Notes: generated by a model from the sequence alone, not told the origin. DNA of 64,000 nucleotides from Parelaphostrongylus tenuis (GCA_019055375.1 JAHQIW010000233.1:62001-126000); one strand, 5' to 3'; positions 1 to 11,957 are shown, counted from the stretch's first letter. Translations and numbers: made by a program.

Positions 1-738
1 GATTACAGAATAACTGGAAACTAAACAAGCTAAATTCGCAGCTTAAACTTCGATTAGGTATCTAATGTATTTTTGACGGCAATACAAGATTTAACGTATA
101 ACCAAATCGATGTTCAGGTACAAGTTAAAGTTGAAACCGTGAGCTTCTGTTTGGTGACGCAAATCCGCAATAAACCTTTTTGGTATAGCGCGCTCGCACT
201 ACGCCATCGAGGCCCTCGTCCTGTCTTTTCTCAACTGTGTTTTATCTATTCGGTGAGTGTCAGCAATCATCTGTTAGCGTGATTGATGTAGTGTGAGCCT
301 GCACTGCTCCGAAAAGGTAAAGTGACAGCTAGAGTCTATAGCTCGAAACATCAGTTTCCATACTCGCTCGTATCTCAGCATTTTAGTGATCATAGTTTAC
401 ATTGTACATTTCTATTAAAATAAACTTATTTTCTTATGATTTTTACATGACGTGTCATCACACTTCGCCGATCAAATCTCAGCTCATCATAAATTCGACT
501 CGTTTCTGGGAAATTAATCCCCACAAAGGTCTTTAAACATTTCACGTGTTTCGGCCATTGCTTGAGGATTATAGGTAGAGGTCGGATGATACTTCTTGCG
601 ATTTTAAAGCTGGCCGGGATGAGAGGAATCGTTGATTTATGGCAAGAGAGTGTTGGGGAAGAGGTCGAACCAGTGCCTTTCAATCGACCATTTTGAGACC
701 TTGTTCAAAGATTCAGTATAGTCTGTTAGAATGTAAGC
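1..738. other. Unassigned intergenic sequence
   Basis: I see no convincing exon, RNA gene or recognisable repeat here. The short open frames lack splice-bounded or family-like sequence and look like chance. Confidence 0.4.
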
Positions 739-744
739 CTTGTG

Positions 745-930
745 TAGTATGGCATTTCAAATGGTATGCGTACGTTTCGGCGTTACTTGCACAGTTCGGC
801 GCCGAAGATGTATCACTGTAGGCAAAAATTGCACACAATAGCAGAGGTGACCGGTAGGAGATGTGGTTCTGATGAGGTGTCCAAGTAACGCCGAAACGTA
901 CGTATACCGCTCGAATACCATATCAGAGCT
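745..930. repeat. Small palindromic element with hammerhead at one arm
   Basis: Bases about 763-789 and 881-908 are inverted copies of each other (26 of 27 match), and weaker inverted similarity extends outward on both sides, giving a palindromic unit of under 200 bp. The right arm carries an intact hammerhead core on the plus strand. The left arm carries the same GCCGAAACGTACG segment on the minus strand, but its CUGANGA box is destroyed. A MITE-like unit or a head-to-head pair of ribozyme repeats would both explain it. Confidence 0.6.
853..919 (+). ncRNA. Hammerhead ribozyme, type I, intact core
   Basis: Seen: CTGATGA at 869-875, helix II GGTGT/ACGCC (876-880 with 888-892, loop CCAAGTA), GAAA at 893-896, helix III AC/GU with loop GUAC (896-903), and A904 as the nucleotide before the scissile bond. 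Helix I is partial: UGGU before the core pairs with ACCG after the site, and GGTA (853-856) pairs with TACC (916-919) beyond an internal loop. All invariant hammerhead residues are present. Known: this is the type-I fold with the minimal helix III found in retrozymes and Penelope-like elements. Inferred: self-cleavage between 904 and 905. Helix I is the weakest part. Confidence 0.65.
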
Positions 931-931
931 C

Positions 932-3640
932 TTAAAACACTGAAAAAGAACATTCTGTCACAACCAGTGTCTTGTTTATCACCTTGGTTCCTAGTACAGA
1001 GTACCATTAACCACTGTGTTACCTTCCACATAAGTGAAACAGACAATAAGTAAAAGTTAAGGTCGTAATTTGTCTGATTAAGATTTTTTGGCTTTAGGTT
1101 AACAAGAGTGCGCAGCTTTATGCCCAAGATCAATCCCGCTGACGGGTGATTGCTGCCATCCACAGATTATGTTAAAACACGGCCAAGAGAAATACAGAAC
1201 GAGGGCCGCTAACGCACGCTGCCCCGGAAAGGTATAGTCGCGGTTCAAGCTCATCACAAAAAAAATGTCAGCGTGCAAGCCTCGATCATATCTTAGCATT
1301 CTTGTGCTTGAATAATTTGAATTTTTTCCAATTTTTAAGCGTTGTCTCAATTACTGTTATATTTTAATGAACTCTTTTTAAAGATTTTGATTCAATGTTA
1401 TTTTTAACGTTTAAACGTTCTTCTTAAAAAAGCTGATAGCGCAAAGGGGGTGATTTCGTATACCATGCGATTGACTCAATCTATCAAAGGCTGACTCAAC
1501 TCAGCCACGGGCCCATCAAACCTTTCATCTATTCAAGGTCGGCGAACGAATAACAACTTATCTGAGTCGGTTTATTTCTTTTAGTCCAGGTGAGAACGCC
1601 TTAGTTGATGTCTCAGGATTCCAAGGGAAATTGACATATCCAACACTGAACAATATTGTGACGAACATAGAAAAATCCCTATGACGCGACCGTACCCACT
1701 CGCGAAAAAATTCTACGACTTGCAATAAAGTCTTGAAATTCGTACGATCTGATGATAGTAAACATGATATCGAAGGAGCGTCAAAAACTCACCACAACTT
1801 CATGTAGTCGCTAAAACAACTCCATTTGCAGGAAATTTCAATTTAAAAAAATACGTTGGTGGAATTGAACACGAGGCCAAGGTGGAGACGACAACTTCTG
1901 GTAGAATCTCCGATGGACATAGGGATTGTTGGATGGGCGAGTGGACGGAATACTAACAGCAGACAGATGGCCCAAAAGGTGGACCAATGCTGCTTGCAAC
2001 AATCGTTTGTTGATCGCTAGTGCAGTGTGATCGATGAAGCAATGCGTTGTTGTTGCTGTCACTCAGCACCATAAACAATTAGCTTTCGTATCCTGGCGGA
2101 AACGTGTTGAAAGAACTCGTGCGTATGCGCAGCGTCGGATTACGATGACGGGTTCGACATACTACAGTTTTTCTGGTATCAAATAAACATCATAAATCGC
2201 TCACATCAGCCGACCGGTTTCCAGTAAATCTTTGCGCTAGGTGTGGCTTTACACTGCTCTGTTACAGCTATATGACTGTTCTTGGGCCGAAATCGTCAGG
2301 AAATCACAACCGATTTCTTGAAAAAAAATTTTCAGTTCACTGTTGATTTTGCTTTCAAGTGATATTTTCAATTCCGGAAGTAGATTGAAATTCTATTTCT
2401 ATAATCTTATGTAAAATTTGTGGACCGAAAGGGACAAACGAGCATTCGTATGCAACCACCTTCTTTTACCCATGAAACCAGGTAAGTCTGTATTCTACTC
2501 AGCTAAGAAGCGTGTTAGTGAAGCGCTAGCTAGCACGCAAGCACTTGTATATCTTTTGTGAAAAAGTCTATTTACTGTTTCCTCAGCGTCTCTTTTCTAA
2601 GCATTTGTCTTCAACGCTCCGCTTCATGACTTGACATTAGAAAAGCTACAAACATTATAAAACCACCGCATGATCTTACTTGTTACAATCATCGTAATTG
2701 TAATCGTTGCAGTCATCATTACGTCCAAGAATGTTTGTTGTTTTGTTTGGTTTGAATTGTTTGAAACATGAAATTCTTTTCTTCGAGTTAGACTTATCAA
2801 TCTTCATTCCGTTCGCGTATTCCCATCGCCTTAATTTGATTTTTGGTCTATTCATATTACCAACCGCTTGTTGTCTGCCTACCCCCTTACGAAGATGGGT
2901 TACTAAAGTGCTGTGAAATTTTCTTATTCTTTAAACCATTACTGCTATTTAATCCTTTAATGAATGTTAGTTTTTTACATTTTTGTCAGGTGGAAATATC
3001 TTCTTTGTATTTGAATACACTTCTATATCGACCAATGTCGATTGTCATTTTGTGCACTAGCCGTGAGAATCATCTGCAGCAGCAAATGACTTTTCATAAA
3101 CAAGTGTTGCAGGTTGAACTGTACAGAGTAACGCGGTAGAGGCATCATTTAACACTCTGTGGAGCCTACCAACATCATCAAGAAGAGATCACTGTCTTGG
3201 ACCCCACCGAAATTTTATGCGTAGATTTCTGGATTTCTACTAACTGCTAGTTGATACCCATTATCCTCTCAGAACCTTGTTGCATTTTTTTCTGGAAATA
3301 ACGTGAATGTGGCAGTTACCAAAAGTATAAACTATTTTCATGATCTCGTGAACCGACCGCCATTAATCCGAATAAAGCAAATAATTTCGAATATTTTGAA
3401 GGACGATGACATGGTTGTTATCAATATAGTTTATATAGTGTCCCAAAGTACGAATAAAAGTAATGATAGTGTATGAATTCATATTTTTTTGAAAATTAAG
3501 TTTCCAATTCCGAAAATCAGCTCTTACAAAACAAGGCAGTGCTCAAAACAACCTGAAACTGACAAATAAAAATTGCCTTATTGCCATACTAGCCAATTAA
3601 GCTGTGTAAAAGGCTCGAGCTGTTGTGGTTTTTCAATATG
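932..3640. other. Unassigned AT-rich intergenic sequence
   Basis: About 2.7 kb with only short open frames. I recognise no domain, tRNA or repeat that recurs elsewhere in the window. Confidence 0.35.
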
Positions 3641-3712
3641 ATTTTTGCAATGAAATTTCATGATTTTGGCACCTCATAATTATTTGAGCCAACATGTCAT
3701 GTGGTCTGATAA

Positions 3713-3774
3713 GAGCTCTTGTAAGTCCGATAAACGTGTTTCGACCTTACAGTCACGTCAGTCGGGGGAAACCC
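3713..3774 (-). ncRNA. Hammerhead ribozyme copy A, one core change
   Basis: On the minus strand: CTGACGT (invariant A9 is T), helix II GAC/GTC with loop TGTAAG, GAAA, helix III segment ACACGTTTA, then TCGG pairing with CCGA just before the core. The distal helix I (GGGTTTC with GAGCTC) pairs only with several wobbles. The A9 change predicts low or no activity. Confidence 0.55.
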
Positions 3775-4020
3775 GTCGTCTTTCAGTGTTTTTAGCCTAA
3801 TTTTCAGAAGCCTGCTCTCCCTGCAAATAGGTAGAAAACGAACGATTTACACCGTAAGTTAAGTGAGAAAATCACCGAACTTACAGTATTGTACACTCGA
3901 TTGCTCTTTGACTGTTACTTTCATAATACTATACCTTTATTTCGAGTGTTTTCTTAAGACCACGCTCAAATTTAATAGATTCCTTCATTATTATTTAAGC
4001 CAACATGTCATGTGGTCTGG

Positions 4021-4055
4021 TAAGGGCTCTTGTACAGACCGATACACGTGATGAG
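4021..4055 (-). ncRNA. Truncated hammerhead copy B (3' half)
   Basis: The minus strand retains ATCACGTGTA^TCGG and the 3' side of helix I (ACAAGAGCCC), but the CUGANGA box and helix II are missing; TGATGAGCCC-like sequence follows instead. It marks the neighbouring monomer 312 bp from copy A. Confidence 0.5.
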
Positions 4056-4149
4056 CCCATCTTAAGAGAACATTTGAAATGAAGGTGCTAGTTTTGATAT
4101 TGTTATTATTTATCTGTAGTCTTTATTTTTCAAATGGTTTAATGGTCTA

Positions 4150-4345
4150 GTGAGGAAGCTCTATTAGTGAAAAGGCAAAGAAACAAGAGCACATTACACA
4201 ATATGTGACTGCGCCACACAATTCGTAATGAAAAGTAAGACTTCAATGCAAATGGGCGTTCCCGTCTACTAAAAAACGCTCAGAGCAGTCTCTCCAGTAC
4301 TAGTTTGCCTTTTGTAGCAATGAACTTTGCTCAAAATCACATTTT
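4150..4345. repeat. Interspersed repeat R3, copy 1
   Basis: The stretch with AAAGGCAAAGAAACA, CACACAATTC.TAATGAA and GCAAATGGG.GTTCC recurs at 42.8-43.0 kb in the same order. It codes for nothing I recognise. Confidence 0.5.
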
Positions 4346-4427
4346 TAATGTAATAGCTGGAGATAGGATAAGAAAGAATTGCAAAGCAAAGCTTGTTTGT
4401 CAGAAATAATTTTACAGATTGCAGTAC

Positions 4428-4530
4428 ATTGATTATCGTTATCATTATGACTATCATTATCACTATTATTATCGTTATAACAATCATTGTCACTACTTTT
4501 ATCAATATCACTATCATTATTGTTGTCATT
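4428..4530. repeat. Degenerate (TATCAT)n-type microsatellite
   Basis: Runs of ATCATTATC and close variants fill about 100 bases. They create a low-complexity Ile/Val/Met open frame on the minus strand that is not a gene. Confidence 0.7.
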
Positions 4531-4849
4531 TAAGGATCTAGCTTTCCCGTTGATACATAAGGAATATAGATGAAATACGGATTTAAGGATGGTTTTTTAC
4601 TACGATAATCTTTGTAGAAGCTTTTCCATTGAAATTCCATCATTTCATGATGACAGTGCTCCTTCAGAACCTCGATCCGTCTCCTCCATCTATGATGCTG
4701 TCTGCGTCTGTCTTCGCACGAAATGCACCACCCTTCTTACGGTGCGCTGAGACACCATTACAGTATAACAGTAGTTGAGCGAGATGCAACGTAGTGCGGC
4801 GTAGGACGAAACATACCAGATTGTCCTTGAAGGGTTGAAACCGTAGAAA

Positions 4850-5560
4850 CTCATGCCTTGTTACAGTTCACCTATTATCATAGAATCGACCGCAAGAGAC
4901 GATGATTTCATCACGAGTTTCTTTTGGTACCAAATTTTTCCATGCTTGCAGCATCATGGCCGCTCAACGAAGCCTTTATTGCAATTTATTACTTTAGAAG
5001 TACGAATTGGAACGCGATGCACAAACCGCCTTCACGAACACAGCCGTTAAAAGACTTGAGGATTTGTATTCATCTGGACCGCTGCAATCGCTCCCTGTCA
5101 AAACACCACTTCAATCTCATCCTGCAATAAGACAAGGCTGCATGTCGTAAATTGACAAAGAGAAAACTGACCGAACTCGGCTGGAATTCACTGGATTTCC
5201 AGTTGTAAAATCCTGACTTCTCGCCGTCTGCTATCACCTCCTCCGGTCGCTGGAGCATTTCCTGAGCAAGAGCAATTCTCGAGAGATGAATTCATTGCGC
5301 TGAGGATTGACAACTTTCTTTGAATTCAAGATTGACGAGTTCCATAAGCGCAGTATTGTTTTGTTGTTCAAGAGATGGCAAAATTGTGTACAGGCTGATG
5401 GCGCATTCTTCAAATAATGTTGTTAAGCATTTCAATTTCTTCTGGCGAATAAATTTGGCGTTTATTGCTCTAACACCAGAACTTATGAGTAGACCCAACA
5501 ATGTAGAAACAACTACAATATTTGGAAACGTTGAAAATGTACTATAAGTTTGATAATCAA
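4850..5560 (+). pseudogene. Mariner-type transposase relic, copy 1
   Basis: The plus strand reads, with several frame changes, LTELGW at about 5170, YHLLRSLEHFLSKS at about 5230-5275, and RWQNCVQADGAFF at about 5373-5412. This is the order of the mariner catalytic C-terminal region (the ..DYHLFRSL.. block, then the RWQKCV..GAYF end). Stops and frameshifts interrupt it, so no transposase is made. The segment with ATGGCCGCT at about 4960 is shared with relics at 58.6 and 60.1 kb. Known: mariner elements have been described in hookworms. The 5' half is not recognisable. Confidence 0.6.
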
Positions 5561-5754
5561 ATAAAAAAGAAATTATTGGATTTATTTATGTTATTTAATT
5601 ATAACAGTATTTATTTCCACTGTGCGGATCCCAGTGCTTCTAGCATTCAATTTGTTTCTCTTCTTCTCGAACAGCGTAGAATACTGGTTGAGCGATTCTG
5701 CAGCCTTAAGGATAGCCTTGCTGTGGCATTCCACAGGACGTTGTTGTTGACTGC

Positions 5755-5880
5755 CGGAGAGAGTCGGAGGGTAGAGCTCGGCTCCACGCGCGCCGCGACG
5801 AGCGTCATAAACACTCGGCTACGGTGCTCCCTATATATACATATATATATTATATATGTATATATATATATGGTTTATTA
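5755..5880. repeat. GC-rich patch followed by (TA)n palindrome
   Basis: A short GC-rich patch (5760-5825, with CGCGCGCCGCGACGAG) abuts an alternating TA tract at about 5830-5873 that is nearly self-complementary. I cannot assign a function. Confidence 0.5.
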
Positions 5881-8800
5881 AAATCATTGCAATAACTGCT
5901 GGTATTCATGCCTACCTGTATTTTCTACTTTTTTGGTTCTCACATCAATCTTGGGTAGCCTAACCACTTTGCGGCGTAATTTTCTGGTAATTGCGAACAT
6001 AAGTATGTAAAACGAGTTTTAGTCATCTAGTCGACGATGCTGTATATGGAAAAATGAAACTTCTGAAGAGTTTGATGACGTGAGACGATATTTCGACGAT
6101 CTGTCACACTGACACACTTGCATCTTTTCGCTGTGCCGCAATAATTCCGGTATTTTGGTGAAAACAGAATTCATGTGACTATACGGTTTCTGCATAGTTG
6201 GTTGAAAAAGAAAACGTATGCTATACTGTCGCTGAGACTAACAAAATGGAACTAAGCGTCTACCACGTTCGTTTTTACTGCGATTGCATCTCCGATTTAA
6301 ATCGGCGAGACAAAGGGAGAGCTTTATTGGGTAAAATCGTCGACTCCAGGTTGCTCACCACCTCACCATCGTGCCCACCACCTTGACAAAACATTATCAC
6401 CTTATTAGTAATGCTGTCTCGCTTTCTATTTGAGTCTCAAATGCTTCACCTCACAACTTCCTTCTCTTGAGCTCATTTGCCTATTCAAATCTGCAGATAA
6501 AGGCAAGACATATAAGCGCCACTCCTTATGGAGTATCGAAAATTGCTTATCTCTTCTCAACCAAACTCACATGAAGTATCTGCATGAACAACTGGACCAC
6601 TTGTCCCGTTGAGCGCAAACAGCTGCCAGCTGCACACACTTTCACTCCGTGCATGGCAGCTCTTTCTATTCTTGCACTAGAACCTCAAAAAAAAAACCCA
6701 GCGGTTAAAAAAATTTTGTAATTTTTATCCATGTGTAATTTGCTTGTGCACAATTTTCAAACTTATAGTCTCACCTCCTATCAGGAAGATGTTCCACTTC
6801 GACTTTATCCTTGGACAGTTGATATTACACATTTTTATTTCTGTTGAAGGTTGCAAAAGGCTATTCTGTCCTCTAATTGCTACTAGTGATTGTTCATATC
6901 TGACAACTTACTTCATTCTCCTATATTCTGAGAAACCTGATCATCGAAATGCTATCACTTTGCCGCTGAACCACTACACGAAATGTAACTAAGCAATATG
7001 CTCCGATCGAGAATGGCGCGAATGACCCATAGACATCCATAGAAATGAAATCAGTGAAATTGGGTTATATCTACAAGTGTGCTTCTTAAATTACTAACCG
7101 TCAAGTTCTATTTATTCAAAGACGCTGCTATGAATGATCACTATGCACGTCTTGGGGGCGCATAAGATGAATACAGCGTGTATTCCACAAACAACTGCGA
7201 CGAATGGGTGTATGACGATGACTGCGCTGTCACCTTTCAAGAACAGTGACAACGAATATTGTGAGGTTTATGCTTGAAATATGCAATGATTTGAGTTTTA
7301 TTCACACATGATCTATATGAATTCGACGTTAAGAAGAGTTCAGTGGCACAAAACTTCATACATATCAATGAGATCTATAATCAAATCAGCATAGATTAGA
7401 TGGCAATGTCTCATCCTTATCATTCGTGCACTCTTCTTCAAATTTCTAGAATATGCACTTTACACTAGCAGTTAAGTCTTCATTTTTCATCCAATATACT
7501 TTCAAGGCAGTTGTCAGCTGTATCGTTTTTTACATTGTCATTAGGTGATCCTGAATAAAGAACAAATGATAGTAATATAAACTCAGTAGTGATACGGCAA
7601 TATTAATGTGTAGTAGGAACATACTGGTTTAAACATATCGGGGCGCCTAATCTTACCGAAATGCCGGTCGAAATATGTCAAAAATTCATGCTTGCCAGAA
7701 GATTTGCTGCTCGGGCAAAATTTTCCTTCTTTGAAGTCTATGACAGCCGTACTCATAATTTCATGTCATGCCGCAGGCGCTACAGGCAAAATGGGTTTTT
7801 GAACAGAGGAAGATTTCCGACCTTGGAACCAGTCATGTTTCACCCAGCTACTATAATGGCGGGGTTGCGCCTCGTGAGAAAGCCGACTCATCTCGTGACT
7901 AGACAGACGCAGATAGCATTGACGTCCCTGCAAAAATCAACAAATGTCGCCCATTGCTGGTGCCGCGCAAGCGACGGAGTGACGGCGTCTGCCTGTCAAC
8001 GCTGGTCTACAAAGGGTTATTAGCAAAAACCTTTTATCAATCATTTACTGGGCTTTCGAATGCGGACGGTAAGCATTTACCAACCTGGAAATCTCTTCTT
8101 GAAATGAGCATCTTGCTGTGAATACAATGATGCAAGCAGGAAATCCTTAGCGACGATAATACGGCAGCCGTTTGACCATAGCACCAACAAAACTACAGTT
8201 ACCGTGCATAAAGGAGCTTATTGGAAGTCACACATGCATGAATATGACTGTGTTTTTTCTGGAGATAGCAGCAGTCACTCGTTTTCCCATGCGACGTTCA
8301 AACAAAAGATGACTCCTTATTCGTAAGCAGAAGATCTCATAGCGTGATGCGGACGATGAAAAAGAAGACAAGTTGACTTGACTAGTCATTGTTGCAGACA
8401 GCACATATCACATATACATATGCCGCAGAATAGCCATGGAGACGATATGGCAGTGTTTTTGTGCAGAAAATAATAGCGGAATTAGAATGTGTACATTTCT
8501 CAAGAAACGCCACCTCAGTAACGAGTAAAATTCTTAGCCCTAAGCTATTCCATCCAGTGAATCTTCCACAGCTAAACTATGAATGCAATAAAGTTCGTTC
8601 AAGCGCCCTGTGAATGGTGCACAGTTACTGAAGTGGCTGTGGTATTAGCCCACGTCTGTGCATGACAGAGCGCTGGGAAAACTGTCGAATCGAAAGGGTA
8701 AGCACTAAGTATGAACCCGCTATCCGGTAGCTGATTTTTTGTTCAAATGCGGTCCATGCTCCTCTTCTTCTGCCTTGTTCCCCTTTCATGTTGTTTTACA

Positions 8801-9030
8801 TGTTCATTGAATGTACACTAACGTTAAAGGGTCTAAGGTACACTAACGAGGTAGTCTTCTGAATCAAAAAATCATACAATTCGATTTCGCATCATATAAT
8901 CCTCATCAACTGTGGTTTCGTCCGGTTTATGCATAGCCCGATCGTTCTTCCCGCTTCGTTAAGTTCATTCAGCATCGTATTTGGTTACTGGTACTTTTCC
9001 TAAAAATGATGATGTCGTCAGCAAAACAAA
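5881..9030. other. Unassigned intergenic sequence
   Basis: About 3.1 kb. The longest open frame (7661-8023 plus, 120 codons) has no motif I recognise, no clear splice signals and a composition like its surroundings. I do not call a gene. Confidence 0.35.
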
Positions 9031-10660
9031 GGTCCGTTAGCGATTTGCCATCAATCCGTATGCCTTTCTCTTCTCAATCGAGGGTTTCAACATCCATTCT
9101 AGTACAGCAGTGAACAGGTTCGGCGATATAGTGTCTTGTCGCTTTTCTTCCATGGTTATAGTGAGCGATCGATATAAGAACCATATTTTCGTGCTACAGT
9201 TTTGATAGCAGTTTGATAATGCTCGCATATAGGACGAATCTACATCTTGGTTGGCCAACGCTGACAATATTGCATTTGTTTCGACGCTGTCGAACGCTTT
9301 CTTATTGTCACCAAGGGTTAGAACTTGGGGTGAAGTATTCCTGTCAAACTTGAATGACCCATGACATTGTTTGGATATGGCCTTGCACCAAAATCCTTTA
9401 CAGAGTTCTGCTTGCTCAACTGGCTCTACCTCATCCAAATTTTCCGTTATGCGCGGAGGATGATCTTCGTGAGAAGCTTGTACAGTACACACGGCATGCA
9501 TATTGGGAGGTAATTACAAAAATTCCTACTGCCACTCATCATATGTAGGATGACTGTGCGCGATGTCCTTCGTTAGTTTAGGATTTTTTCCTCCTGAAGA
9601 TATGATGTCATAAATCTTCCCAAAAGTGCATGAAGATTATGGCCACTAACTCTGAAAGAATCAGCAGTGATATTGTCAGCTCCCGGAGCTGTTCCTCTCT
9701 TAATGCTTTCAATCGCAGCAGAAACCTGAGAGCTCAGAATCTTGGGTGGTTTCTCACCAGCGCCGAATTTGCGGTCATAGACTGGAGTTGTGGAACGGAA
9801 AAATTTAGCATAAAACTCTTCCTGTCATCAGTCATATCATGGCCGGATTGAGTATGATCCCATTTTCCTTTTAAAACATGATAGCTTGCGGATATCCAGG
9901 CGAAGTATCTTTAGTCTGGATCATTTTGTACGACTTCTGATAACTTTATTTGCCTGCGCCGATGAGGATCTGTCCGCGAAGTTTTTTCATAGCTGGAACT
10001 GATTATCAGCCTGGTTAGTTGTCTTGCAGAAAGACCAAGTCTCAGTTCCCTTTGCTTTTCAGGCCACTCCTAGATAGTAGCGGAGATGCGATCATAACTT
10101 TCAACTTGGGGAACTGATGCTAGATTGACAAGTTTTCATATCCATAGAAAACAGCTTGTAGTTTTCGGCAGGTGTACCTTTATCAGCCACTCGCATGCGA
10201 ATTGGGTTCTATTGCAAACATTCTCATCGTACACGACTTGTTTGCTTTAATTGAGAGATTCATACCACTTTTTTCAACCTATAGCTGAATGTGGTCTCCA
10301 CATGCACATAAGAGGCGGTGATCCCATATTAATAAGCTACCGCTGAAGTGTTGAAAATGCACCAATTATTCTGGCAAGTATATGATCGATCTTTGCATAA
10401 ATCGTGCTATCAGAAGGCTTCCATGTCCATCAGCGGTTTTCCTTCTTCTTGAAAAATGACTCGCCATGGACGAGACATGCCGCGAACGAAAGTTCTTCAA
10501 GACGGTCTCTGTTCTCGTTTTGTTCTTCCATTTCGGATATCCCATCGTGTATTCGCCTTTAATGGCCGTTTTAGTCTGGCATTGAAGTCTGCAACAAATC
10601 TGTGAAGGACTCATCGTTGTGGCGACTTCCATCAGTTGTTGTATTTGGTGTACAAACATT
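9030..10660 (-). pseudogene. RTE-type LINE (endonuclease-reverse transcriptase) relic
   Basis: Minus-strand translation gives, upstream to downstream, an endonuclease/linker remnant (10660-10260), a block like AAIESIKRGTAPGADNI (about 9700), then reverse-transcriptase fingers and palm: LDEVEPVEQAELCKGF (about 9430), KKAFDSVETNAILSAL (about 9280), and DTISPNLFTAVLEWM (about 9110). These match the order of nematode RTE-clade ORFs (EQAGFRKGF, KAFDSVE, RQGDTISPKLF). Frame changes and stops break it. The catalytic YADD-type box would lie near 9000 and appears as LTTSS. It is dead as a retroelement. Confidence 0.75.
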
Positions 10661-10784
10661 ACTCCACCGTTTTTCTTTTTGCTGTAATATTAGTAAAAAC
10701 AAGCATGCGAATTCTTTCTTTTATGTTTGAAAGTGAAATAAAGCTCTACTCTTTCATATGTTTTATAGACAAATATTTTCTGAT

Positions 10785-11375
10785 TGTTTTCAAAGGGCTC
10801 TGAAGATGACGACTTGACTGCCCAAAAGACGGCACTTCTAGAGTTGCTAATTTGTAATTAAGGCGAGTGAAATACAACTTCCTAAAACCTTCCACCTCAA
10901 TTTTTTTATGAAGTTTTCGATTGGTTTTTGCAACATGAGGTAGTGTGTTATTATACTTCAAAATTGCAAAGTCTGTGCCGTATTGGTTTTTACTATGATT
11001 GGAATAAAATTTTGCATGACCTTAGTATCTTTCAATTACGCAATTTCTTGCTAACATTTTGGTGTAGACCCTGCCTATACTTGGTTTTTGATGGAGCTCT
11101 CTACAAGCTCCATTGACCTCGTGCGTCGCTTCACTAACATTTTCCCCTACGGGCCATTTTCGCATGAGTAGCAAGTAAATTTGTTCTCATGACAGCTCCA
11201 TCGAAATCGAGTATAGTCAATTTTTATACCAAAATGTTCGCAAGAAAATGAACAACTGAGCGATACCAAACTCAGGCAAGTTCAATTACTTTTGGTTGAT
11301 AATCTCCAAAGTGAAATTGTCGCAAGTGGCACTTTCGGGTTCAAAAGTCGTCGTCTTCAAAGCCCTCTAGAAACT
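10785..11375. repeat. Imperfect palindromic (foldback) element P1
   Basis: The left half (10790-11105) is the reverse complement of the right half (11110-11370). Examples are GGCTCTGAAGATGACGAC against GGCTTTGAAGACGACGAC, and TTGCTAACATTTTGGTGTA against TTGCGAACATTTTGGTATA. The halves meet at TGGAGCTCTCTACAAGCTCCA. This is the layout of a nonautonomous foldback/MITE. No coding capacity. Confidence 0.6.
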
Positions 11376-11399
11376 ATCATATGCAACATCTTGGGTACT

Positions 11400-11775
11400 T
11401 TTTTGTCAGACGGCAGCAAGTAATATTCGACCTCGTTCGCTGAATAAATATTTTTTATAGGAGTGTTAGTAATCATTTGAAAGCTTAAATCTCTGGCTTG
11501 CGTGATAAATGGTTAGCTTACAAAAACCTTTTGTAGCGCTATAAAATACCAAATCAAATTATGTTTCACACGATCGCGCGTTTTTTTCTATCTCGTTTAT
11601 ATTTTGGCGGACAGAACTCCTTCTTTGGAGTGCTAGCACTGTTTCGTTATTACAAGTCTCAAAGAACTCAAACATTTGTTTACTTTTTGGGGAAGCTCTT
11701 TGATTGCGCTAAAGGAAAAGAAAACGTTTATATTTCACACGTCGCCAGGCAGAGCTTATTCTTTATGATCATCAT
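11400..11775. repeat. Interspersed repeat R1, copy 1
   Basis: Aligns along its length with 26205-26585: AGACGGCAGCAAGTAATATT against AAACGGCGGCAAATGAATATT, then GGGAAGCTCTTTGAT against GGGAAAGCTTTTTGAT and GCCAGGCAGAGCT against GCTAGGCAGAGCT. It is a diverged dispersed repeat of unknown class next to P1. Confidence 0.55.
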
Positions 11776-11779
11776 CGAT

Positions 11780-11957
11780 AGCTCAGTATCGTTGATTTCA
11801 AAGTGGTGCTCATATTATAGAAAGATCGGTTAGCTACAGTGTAGCAGAAAAAATATGATTGAGTTTCAAGCTCAGTATCGTTGATTTCAAAGTGATGCTC
11901 ATATTATAGAAAGATCGGTTAGCTACAGTGTAGCAGAAAAAATATGATTGAGTTTCA
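11780..11957. repeat. 89-bp tandem duplication
   Basis: 11780-11868 and 11869-11957 are the same 89 bases, starting AGCTCAGTATCGTTGATTTC and ending GATTGAGTTTCA. I see one difference (GTGGTG against GTGATG). It is recent compared with the decayed repeats around it. Confidence 0.9.

Larger units (their letters stand above)
3660..4080 (-). mobile_element. Retrozyme-like tandem hammerhead repeat
   Basis: Two minus-strand copies of one repeat lie in direct tandem. Both contain the segment with CATGTGGTCTG next to the hammerhead 3' side, and the upstream copy begins with TCTTAAGACCACGCTC at about 3950. Predicted cleavage positions fall at 3731 and 4043, 312 bp apart. The same flanking words recur at 17.8, 24.0-24.3, 30.3-30.6 and 59.2 kb, so this is an interspersed family. 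A retrozyme (non-coding retrotransposon made of tandem hammerhead monomers) is the best fit. No protein is encoded. Confidence 0.6.

Noticed and set aside
4269..4529. 86-codon Ile/Val/Met-rich minus-strand frame as a membrane protein
   Set aside because: It is a translation of the TATCAT-type microsatellite.
4790..4820. GGACGAAACATACC as a hammerhead 3' half
   Set aside because: No CUGANGA box or pairing partner upstream within a reasonable distance.
8920..8960. GGACGAAACCAC on the minus strand as a ribozyme
   Set aside because: No core box upstream; it lies at the degraded end of the RTE coding relic.
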